NCBI GenBank assembly: GCA_024635735.1
Contig: JAGXII010000043.1
Span: 1-5,938, forward strand
Reading direction: 5' to 3'
Length of the DNA stretch: 5,938 nucleotides
Source: Christiangramia sp.
Lineage (GTDB): Bacteria; Bacteroidota; Bacteroidia; Flavobacteriales; Flavobacteriaceae
The notes under the pieces are model-generated. The model did no database searches. It worked only from the letters and a program-made list of their open reading frames with translations, and had not been told where the DNA came from. This document shows positions 1 to 3,925 of this stretch, one piece after another; the stretch's first letter is position 1; each line of letters begins with the position of its first letter. The translations under genes were made by a program, and so were the position numbers.

Positions 1-450
1 AATGCTATTGGCGGAAAGCTTCTGGGCGCCAGGGATTACAAGAATTTATGGGAACTGAGTAAAAAAATAAGCAAGTATGCAGTTTTGATTGCCCTTATCT
101 TAATGGCTATTTGCACCCTGTTGTACAATCAAATTGGGCTGGTCTTTAACAAGGAAGCTCAGGTTCTGGCCTTATTCTCCTCTGTTTTCTGGATTGTCCT
201 GCTTATGCAACCCGTAAATGCCATTGCTTTTATGTTCGACGGAATCTTTAAAGGCCTGGGAGAGGCCAAATATCTTCGGAATGTTTTACTTGTCGCGACC
301 TTTCTCGGTTTTACACCAGCCTTATTGATCTCAGATTATTTCGGGCTGAAACTGGAAGCTATCTGGATCGCCTTTTTTGTATGGATGCTTATACGAAGCA
401 GTACGCTGGTCATTTACTTCCGCAGGAAATATTTGAATAAGGAGGTATAG
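1..450 (+). CDS. MATE family (DinF-like) efflux transporter, C-terminal part
   Basis: The frame is open from the first base and ends at TAG 448-450, giving 149 visible residues; the start lies outside the window. The visible part opens with NAIGGKLLGARDY, the conserved Asn/Gly loop of MATE transporters, and contains QPVNAIAFMFDGIFKGLGEA, typical of the DinF branch (Gln-Pro, then Asp-Gly, then Gly-x-Gly). About four hydrophobic segments follow, near visible residues 26-42, 52-75, 95-111 and 118-137, with a basic tail (FRRKYLNKEV). MATE proteins are inner-membrane, cation-driven exporters of drugs and metabolites; the substrate here cannot be told. The TTG at 85 is an internal codon, not a start. 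The next gene on the same strand begins 63 bp downstream but has its own promoter-like box. Confidence 0.9.
   Translation, partial: NAIGGKLLGARDYKNLWELSKKISKYAVLIALILMAICTLLYNQIGLVFNKEAQVLALFSSVFWIVLLMQPVNAIAFMFDGIFKGLGEAKYLRNVLLVATFLGFTPALLISDYFGLKLEAIWIAFFVWMLIRSSTLVIYFRRKYLNKEV
439..446 (+). other. Perfect Shine-Dalgarno sequence at the end of the transporter gene
   Basis: AAGGAGGT, complementary to the 3' end of 16S rRNA, lies in the last codons (Lys-Glu-Val) of the transporter. No ATG, GTG or TTG follows at initiation distance. The only near-start codons in an open frame are ATT at 451 and CTG at 454, both in frame with the hydratase whose ATG is at 514. It may be chance from the codons used, or a pause or non-canonical initiation site. 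Confidence 0.3.
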
Positions 451-488
451 ATTCTGTTAAGTAGGCTCCTGTTTTATCCCATTATCCT

Positions 489-496
489 TAACTTTG
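489..496 (+). promoter_or_regulatory. Bacteroidetes-type -7 promoter box before the hydratase
   Basis: TAACTTTG matches the Bacteroidetes primary-sigma consensus TAnnTTTG exactly. A start site about 7 nt downstream (near 503) would leave a leader of about 10 nt before ATG 514. No clear TTG -33 element stands at the right distance; only a partial CCTG at 468-471 is present. The box suggests the hydratase and the two small genes can be transcribed separately from the transporter. Confidence 0.45.
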
Positions 497-513
497 ATAA
501 AAACCCGGAATTT

Positions 514-1281
514 ATGACTACCAACCGTGAAGACGGAAGTCTGTATACCCATATAGAAAATAAGATCGCCACTATTGAATTTGGCCATCCAGCCAGCAAT
601 TCTTTTCCGTCGGTATTACTGGAAAGACTGGAAAAGGAGATCAATAAATTATCTGAAGATGATTCGGTATATGTGATACTGCTTAGATCTGATGGAAAAA
701 AGGCCTTCTGTGCCGGGGCCTCCTTTAACGAACTTGTAGAGATAGAAAATATACAAACGGGAAAACTTTTCTTTTCCGGCTTTGCCAATGTTATCAACGC
801 CATGCGAAAATGTAAAAAATTAATCATTGGCAGGGTTCACGGTAAAACAGTGGGAGGCGGAGTTGGCCTGGTTTCTGCCTGTGACTATGCGCTGGCAACT
901 GAGGCTGCGTCTATCAAACTTTCTGAACTAAGTATAGGTATTGGTCCCTTTGTAATTGCTCCGGCAGTTGAACGCAAGATGGGAGTAGCTGCTCTGGCAG
1001 AACTCTCTTTGGCAGCACACGATTGGAAAAATGCATATTGGGCAAAGGAAAAAGGTCTTTATTCTCATGTTTTTGAAACTACCGAGGAACTCGATTGGGA
1101 AATAGAGATCATCACAGAAAAACTCGCATCCTACAACCCCGAGGCTCTTCTTGAAATGAAAAAAATATTCTGGAAAAACACCGACCACTGGGGAGAATTA
1201 TTACAGGAAAGAGCCGCTATTTCGGGTGAACTGGTGCTATCCAACTTTACTAAAAAAGCGCTCGCTAAATTCAAAAAATAA
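514..1281 (+). CDS. Enoyl-CoA hydratase/isomerase family protein (crotonase fold, LiuC-like)
   Basis: The 255-aa length is normal for a single-domain crotonase, a soluble cytoplasmic CoA-ester hydratase. CAGASF at residues 66-71 and GGGVGL at 114-119 form the oxyanion hole (backbone NH of A67 and G115), and ACDYALATEA at 122-131 is the family signature that follows. Of the two glutamates of classical enoyl-CoA hydratase (rat E144 and E164), the second is kept as E138 in KLSEL, while the first position is G118. GGVGL followed by IGPFVIAPAVERKMG resembles LiuC-type methylglutaconyl-CoA hydratases of leucine degradation, so that role is possible, but the substrate is inference. ATG 514 is the first ATG of the frame and fits the -7 box; no Shine-Dalgarno precedes it. 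Two small membrane-protein genes follow closely (5 nt, then 0 nt) and probably share its transcript. Confidence 0.92.
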   Translation: MTTNREDGSLYTHIENKIATIEFGHPASNSFPSVLLERLEKEINKLSEDDSVYVILLRSDGKKAFCAGASFNELVEIENIQTGKLFFSGFANVINAMRKCKKLIIGRVHGKTVGGGVGLVSACDYALATEAASIKLSELSIGIGPFVIAPAVERKMGVAALAELSLAAHDWKNAYWAKEKGLYSHVFETTEELDWEIEIITEKLASYNPEALLEMKKIFWKNTDHWGELLQERAAISGELVLSNFTKKALAKFKK

Positions 1282-1286
1282 AAATT

Positions 1287-1469
1287 ATGTTCCAGCAATC
1301 ACATTTACCTAAAGACAAAGACGCTACACCAACCGAACAGTGGGGCTGGTCAATTCAGGATTTTATAACAGAGAATTTCTGGTATTTGCTGGGTATTTTA
1401 TTCTTACTTTTCCTCTTCCTCTACGCCCGTTATAGCTGGAGAAAAAGACATGAAAAAAATCAACAATAA
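1287..1469 (+). CDS. Small single-span membrane protein, 60 aa, unknown function
   Basis: I do not recognise the family. The protein has a polar N-terminal half containing a Trp-rich patch (EQWGWSIQDF, residues 17-26), one hydrophobic helix at about residues 31-47 (starting NFWYLLG, rich in Leu and Phe), then a strongly basic tail (RYSWRKRHEK). By the positive-inside rule the C-terminus should face the cytoplasm. There is no lipobox or cleavable signal peptide. The ATG lies 5 nt after the hydratase stop, and the stop TAA directly touches the ATG of the next small gene, so the three genes look like one transcript with coupled translation. It could be a small subunit or regulator of a membrane complex, but nothing in the sequence shows which. 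That it is a real gene is inferred from its spacing and membrane-protein composition. Confidence 0.68.
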   Translation: MFQQSHLPKDKDATPTEQWGWSIQDFITENFWYLLGILFLLFLFLYARYSWRKRHEKNQQ

Positions 1470-1580
1470 ATGGATAATGACGCCTGGGAATTTTTAAGCT
1501 TTTTAAGCGGAATGGGCTTCTGGCTTATTCTGGCTCTAATACTTATTGGAGTGTTCGTTTACAAGAAATTCAGAAAATGA
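1470..1580 (+). CDS. Very small single-span membrane protein, 36 aa, unknown function
   Basis: An ATG immediately after the preceding TAA (TAAATG, 1467-1472) opens a 36-codon frame ending at TGA 1578-1580. The product has an acidic N-terminus (MDNDAWE), an FLSFLS repeat encoded by a perfect 9-bp tandem repeat (1491-1508), a hydrophobic helix at about residues 15-31, and a basic end (YKKFRK). Its layout, Phe-Trp at the start of the helix and then Tyr plus basic residues after it, mirrors the 60-aa neighbour, so the two may be distant paralogues or partners. It is shorter than many annotation cut-offs. Its stop abuts the stop of the convergent oxygenase gene with no base between. Function unknown; the gene is supported by exact stop-start packing and by filling the gap completely. 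Confidence 0.6.
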   Translation: MDNDAWEFLSFLSGMGFWLILALILIGVFVYKKFRK

Positions 1581-2237
1581 TTATCGCGTTTTTAACCATC
1601 CGGTAATACTCAATCTGGGAACTTTTACGGGTTTTACTTCGTGTTCCAGCTCCTGACTTTCAAAGATCACCACTCTGCCCGGCAACGGGTAAATATTGAG
1701 CGCTTCCTCTTTTCCATTTTCTAAAGGAGAATAGATGGTTAATTCACCACCATTTTCCGGCTTCCAGTTCTCATCGTTTAAATAGCAAACCATCGATAAC
1801 TTTCTGCGTCCGTCATTTTGAAAGGTATCCAGGTGTCTCTTGTAAAAAGTCCCATCGGGATATACGGCATAATGAAATTCTTTTGTGAGAATTCCCATGA
1901 AACAGGTTCGGTTAAGATAAGCCACCAGGGAATTAATCTTGTCAAAATAAGTTTTTTCAGCCTTTCCGGCATCTGCCTCATTAATCCATAGAATAAAATC
2001 TCCGCGAATAGATTTAGCTATTACCTCGTTAATATAATTCCCGATAGCCGCTTTTTTGAAATTATCCTCCTCATATTTCTCCAGTAAAGCCTGCCTGAGA
2101 ATATTCACTTCTCCCTCGTTAAAAAAATTATCAACGATGCTGTATTTTCTCTCAATCAGGTCGTTAATAATTCTTTCATAGAGCGGGTTCTCTACAAAAT
2201 CTATTTGTTCAAACAACTCTAAATCAGTTTGTATCAT
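1581..2237 (-). CDS. 2-oxoglutarate/Fe(II)-dependent oxygenase, prolyl-4-hydroxylase (EGLN/PPHD) type
   Basis: From ATG 2237 the protein has 218 residues. The catalytic core shows HLD (H135, D137) and a distal His in LEHEV (H199), the two-His/one-carboxylate iron triad, plus R208 in RLSITGW, which should bind the 2-oxoglutarate carboxylate. The upstream RGDFILW and YPDGTFYKRH segments, and YLN plus GGELTIY between the iron ligands, match bacterial relatives of HIF prolyl hydroxylase; the Pseudomonas member hydroxylates a proline of EF-Tu. A soluble cytoplasmic protein hydroxylase is therefore likely, with unknown substrate. I chose ATG 2237 over an in-frame TTG at 2255 because that TTG lies inside a matching -7 box (2253-2260). 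The gene is monocistronic, divergent from queD, and convergent with the 36-aa gene with zero spacing. Confidence 0.86.
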   Translation of the reverse strand: MIQTDLELFEQIDFVENPLYERIINDLIERKYSIVDNFFNEGEVNILRQALLEKYEEDNFKKAAIGNYINEVIAKSIRGDFILWINEADAGKAEKTYFDKINSLVAYLNRTCFMGILTKEFHYAVYPDGTFYKRHLDTFQNDGRRKLSMVCYLNDENWKPENGGELTIYSPLENGKEEALNIYPLPGRVVIFESQELEHEVKPVKVPRLSITGWLKTR

Positions 2238-2252
2238 CACATGGAAATTTCG

Positions 2253-2260
2253 CAAATATA
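2253..2260 (-). promoter_or_regulatory. Bacteroidetes-type -7 box for the oxygenase gene
   Basis: Read on the - strand the bases are TATATTTG, an exact TAnnTTTG match. A start site about 7 nt further on (near 2246) gives a leader of about 9 nt to ATG 2237. No TTG -33 element is evident. The box overlaps the in-frame TTG at 2255-2253, which argues against that codon as the start. Confidence 0.5.
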
Positions 2261-2311
2261 TATCAGAAATTGAATCATAAGTGTTAAAAATATTAGCCTT
2301 AAAAAATCAAT

Positions 2312-2319
2312 TATCTTTG
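2312..2319 (+). promoter_or_regulatory. Bacteroidetes-type -7 box for queD
   Basis: TATCTTTG is an exact TAnnTTTG match 17 bp before the queD ATG. The predicted transcript would start near 2326 with a leader of about 10 nt, too short for a riboswitch. A three-codon frame (ATG CCC AAA TGA, 2329-2340) falls in this leader and its stop overlaps the queD start. No convincing -33 TTG is seen; the upstream sequence is simply AT-rich. Confidence 0.5.
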
Positions 2320-2336
2320 TACCAAAATATGCCCAA

Positions 2337-2789
2337 ATGAGCAAAATTAGAATAACCAAGCAGTTTTCCTTTGAAACCGGTCACGCCCTTTATGGCTATG
2401 ACGGCAAATGCAGGAATGTGCATGGCCATAGTTATAAATTAAGTGTTACCGTAATTGGAAAACCAATCACCGATTCTAAAAATGTAAAGTACGGAATGGT
2501 GATCGATTTTGGCGACCTGAAGAAGATTGTTAAGTCAGAAATCGTTGATCAGTTTGAGCATGCCACCGTTTTCAATAAGAACACTCCCCATATAGAACTT
2601 GCCAATGAGCTCAAAAAACATGGGCATCATGTTATTCTGGTAGAATATCAGCCCACCAGTGAAAATATGGTGATTGATTTTTCCGAAAGGATTAAAAAAC
2701 ACCTGCCAGATCACATCCAGCTTCATTCGCTAAAACTTCAGGAAACCGAAACCTCTTTTGCAGAGTGGTACGCCATTGATAATAAGTAG
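2337..2789 (+). CDS. queD: 6-carboxytetrahydropterin synthase (QueD / PTPS family)
   Basis: The 150-aa protein belongs to the 6-pyruvoyl-tetrahydropterin synthase family. Zinc ligands are H16 (FETGHAL) and H29/H31 in the CxxxHGH motif (C25 to H31); C25 is the expected catalytic cysteine. PTSEN (106-110) and the C-terminal LQET with E136, which holds the pterin ring, are present. QueD converts dihydroneopterin triphosphate to 6-carboxytetrahydropterin for queuosine; PTPS-type or folate roles cannot be excluded. It is longer than the roughly 120-aa E. coli enzyme because of extra sequence around residues 40-60 and 85-103. The catalytic Asp-His pair reads E74-H75 (FEH) instead of DH. No other queuosine gene is in view. 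ATG 2337 fits the promoter box and the conserved beginning of the family fold; repeat DNA begins immediately after the TAG. Confidence 0.92.
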   Translation: MSKIRITKQFSFETGHALYGYDGKCRNVHGHSYKLSVTVIGKPITDSKNVKYGMVIDFGDLKKIVKSEIVDQFEHATVFNKNTPHIELANELKKHGHHVILVEYQPTSENMVIDFSERIKKHLPDHIQLHSLKLQETETSFAEWYAIDNK

Positions 2790-2790
2790 G

Positions 2791-2867
2791 GCGCAACCCT
2801 TACGGGTCGGGCTATACGCTTTTAGTCCCGCTATAAAGCGGGAGCTAACCGCTGCTATCCCTTGCGC
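2791..2867. repeat. Branched quasi-palindromic intergenic element behind queD
   Basis: The outer arms GCGCAA (2791-2796) and TTGCGC (2862-2867) are exact reverse complements. Inside, GGGCTA (2809-2814) pairs with TATCCC (2856-2861) with one mismatch. The core is a strong hairpin: TTAG plus TCCCGCT (2822-2832) against AGCGGGA, a bulged G and CTAA (2837-2848), with loop ATAA. A side hairpin CCC-TTAC-GGG lies at 2797-2806. I recall similar GC-rich elements between genes of several Bacteroidetes, so a dispersed repeat is likely, but copy number cannot be seen here. Confidence 0.6.
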
Positions 2868-2884
2868 GCATATCCCAAGGTTTT
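2860..2884 (+). terminator. Weak possible terminator for queD
   Basis: CCTTG (2860-2864) can pair with CAAGG (2876-2880) around an 11-nt loop, followed directly by TTTT (2881-2884). The stem is short and the T-run minimal. The hairpin competes for bases with the outer arm of the quasi-palindrome at 2791-2867. Offered only as a candidate end for the queD transcript. Confidence 0.22.
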
Positions 2885-2891
2885 AAGTGAG

Positions 2892-2918
2892 CAGTTGTTA
2901 GTCTCAGTTAGCAGTAAA
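2892..2918. repeat. Degenerate heptamer-like CAGT repeats, patch 1
   Basis: Successive units read CAGTTGT, TAGTCT, CAGTTAG and CAGTAAA, a phased series of near-heptamers. A similar series occurs at 3056-3073. Such CAGTTnn patches are, to my recollection, common between genes in Bacteroidetes. No coding meaning is apparent. Confidence 0.4.
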
Positions 2919-2985
2919 AATTATTAAAACATGTAGCTAAGTGCTGCACTGAGACTCTCGAAGTGCGGTTGTTTTAAAAATTATT
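2915..2985. mobile_element. Possible miniature insertion: inverted ends inside an 11-bp direct repeat
   Basis: TAAAAATTATT occurs exactly at 2915-2925 and again at 2975-2985. The 49 bp between begin with AAAACA (2926-2931) and end with TGTTTT (2970-2975, sharing one base with the second copy), which are reverse complements. At the centre GCACT (2946-2950) pairs with AGTGC (2962-2966), extendable outward by three more pairs including two G-T wobbles. The inner segment (ACTGAG ... TCGAAGTG) resembles a REP-like palindrome I recall from many Bacteroidetes. This could be a tiny non-autonomous element with target duplication; AT-rich coincidence of the flanks remains possible. Confidence 0.4.
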
Positions 2986-2998
2986 CGTGCATTCGTGG
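2983..2998. repeat. Tandem ATTCGTG octamer
   Basis: ATTCGTGC (2983-2990) is followed directly by ATTCGTGG (2991-2998), then CAATATTT. The pair begins inside the right-hand copy of the 11-bp direct repeat. I recall similar doubled ATTCGTG sequences between genes of flavobacteria, so this may be a dispersed repeat rather than a local slip. Confidence 0.4.
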
Positions 2999-3055
2999 CA
3001 ATATTTACTTTTTAATACCTTTTTCAATTTCCTATATCTTAAAGTTTAAAGTAAC

Positions 3056-3073
3056 CAGTTTTCAGTTTCAGTA
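3056..3073. repeat. Degenerate heptamer-like CAGT repeats, patch 2
   Basis: CAGTTTT, CAGTTT and CAGTA follow one another without gaps. This is the same type of unit as the patch at 2892-2918, about 140 bp away, suggesting a common repeat family scattered through this spacer. Confidence 0.4.
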
Positions 3074-3112
3074 CGCCGTTGAAATTTTTTAAGACCTGTA
3101 CTGTATCTATTT

Positions 3113-3140
3113 GTCATTTCGACCAACGGGAGAAATCTCC
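3113..3140. repeat. REP-like palindrome (GTCATTTCGACC ... GGGAGAAATCTCC type)
   Basis: ATTTC (3116-3120) pairs with GAAAT (3132-3136), and CC (3123-3124) pairs with GG (3128-3129) across an AAC loop. Between the two stems lie GA (3121-3122) and GA (3130-3131), which in RNA or single-stranded DNA could form tandem sheared G-A pairs. I recall sequences of this pattern as abundant extragenic repeats in flavobacterial genomes; that is memory, not a search. It ends just before the -7-like box of lpxH. Confidence 0.6.
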
Positions 3141-3148
3141 TATCTTTA
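3141..3148 (+). promoter_or_regulatory. Possible -7 box for lpxH
   Basis: TATCTTTA differs from TAnnTTTG only in the last base and lies 18 bp before the lpxH ATG. The nearest TTTG upstream (3110-3113) is 27 bp away, longer than the usual spacer, with the REP-like palindrome in between. A weak candidate. Confidence 0.3.
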
Positions 3149-3166
3149 TCCCCCGAAACAATAACT

Positions 3167-3925
3167 ATGAATATCCCACAGGGCAAAAAAGTTTATTTTT
3201 CAAGCGATAATCACCTGGGCGCTCCCACTATGGAAGAAAGCCGGGAAAGAGAAGTGATTTTTGTGAAGTGGCTGGATAAGATTAAAGAGGATGCCGCGGC
3301 GATCTTTTTGCTGGGCGATCTTTTTGATTTCTGGTTTGAATATAAACACGTGGTTCCTAAAGGCTTTGTAAGAACCTTAGGAAAACTGGCAGAAATCAAG
3401 GATTCAGGTATTCCCGTTTATTTTTTTGTAGGCAACCACGATTTGTGGATGAACGATTATTTTGAAAAAGAGTTGAGTATTCCCGTTTTTCATAAGCCTC
3501 AGGAATTTGAATTCAATGCTAAAAGTTTTCTTATAGGTCATGGCGATGGACTCGGTCCCGGTGATATAGGCTACAAGCGCATGAAAAAAGTCTTCACCAA
3601 TCCTTTGGCCAAATGGTTTTACAGATGGCTGCACCCCGATCTTGGAGTTCCTTTAGCACAGTATTTTTCGGTTAAGAATAAGATGATTTCAGGGGAAGAA
3701 GACATTGAATTTCTGGGCGAGGAAAAAGAATTTCTTATTCAGTATTGTAAAAGGAAATTAGAGACAAAGCACTACGACTATTTCCTTTTTGGGCATCGTC
3801 ACCTGCCGCTGGAAATAAACCTCAACGACAAATCGGTTTATATCAACACCGGCGATTGGATTAGTCATTACACCTATGCTGAATTTGAAGGCAAAAACGT
3901 CAGTCTTAAAAATTTCAAATCTTAA
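3167..3925 (+). CDS. lpxH: UDP-2,3-diacylglucosamine diphosphatase (LpxH)
   Basis: The 252-aa protein is a calcineurin-like metallophosphoesterase. Metal ligands are visible in order: D14 and H16 (SSDNHLG), D51 (GDLFDFWFEY), N90 (GNHD), H125 (GHGDGLGPGD) and H210/H212 (GHRHLPLE). FDFWFEY after the second motif and GHGDGLGPGD followed by GYK identify LpxH rather than a general phosphoesterase. The enzyme removes UMP from UDP-2,3-diacylglucosamine to give lipid X, the fourth step of lipid A synthesis, on the cytoplasmic face of the inner membrane. ATG 3167 places the beta-strand KKVYFSSD at the usual distance and is the first plausible start. The gene stands alone on its strand; its TAA overlaps the stop of recJ within TTAA (3922-3925), and I see no terminator between them. 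Confidence 0.93.
   Translation: MNIPQGKKVYFSSDNHLGAPTMEESREREVIFVKWLDKIKEDAAAIFLLGDLFDFWFEYKHVVPKGFVRTLGKLAEIKDSGIPVYFFVGNHDLWMNDYFEKELSIPVFHKPQEFEFNAKSFLIGHGDGLGPGDIGYKRMKKVFTNPLAKWFYRWLHPDLGVPLAQYFSVKNKMISGEEDIEFLGEEKEFLIQYCKRKLETKHYDYFLFGHRHLPLEINLNDKSVYINTGDWISHYTYAEFEGKNVSLKNFKS

Larger units (their letters stand above)
2790..3166. other. Repeat-rich non-coding spacer between queD and lpxH
   Basis: I see no credible protein-coding frame in these 377 bp. The left 90 bp are GC-rich and palindromic; the rest is AT-rich, with the direct-repeat/inverted-end element, CAGT and ATTCGTG repeats and the REP-like hairpin listed separately. The stretch 3001-3055 holds nothing I can name beyond AT-rich sequence. 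Confidence 0.7.

Noticed and set aside
474..827. 117-codon frame on the - strand
   Set aside because: It lies wholly against the hydratase gene, whose protein motifs are clear; the composition is that of an antisense shadow and no family is recognisable.
928..1188. 86-codon - strand frame with Cys/Phe-rich sequence
   Set aside because: Antisense to the hydratase catalytic region; no motif and no promoter box seen.
2238..2255. Longer oxygenase start at TTG 2255 (six extra residues)
   Set aside because: The TTG is part of the TATATTTG promoter box, and an ATG stands 18 bp downstream at the expected leader distance.
2790..3166. CRISPR array or riboswitch in the long spacer
   Set aside because: No regularly spaced identical repeats with unique spacers, and no known aptamer core recognised; repeats are short, mixed and irregular.
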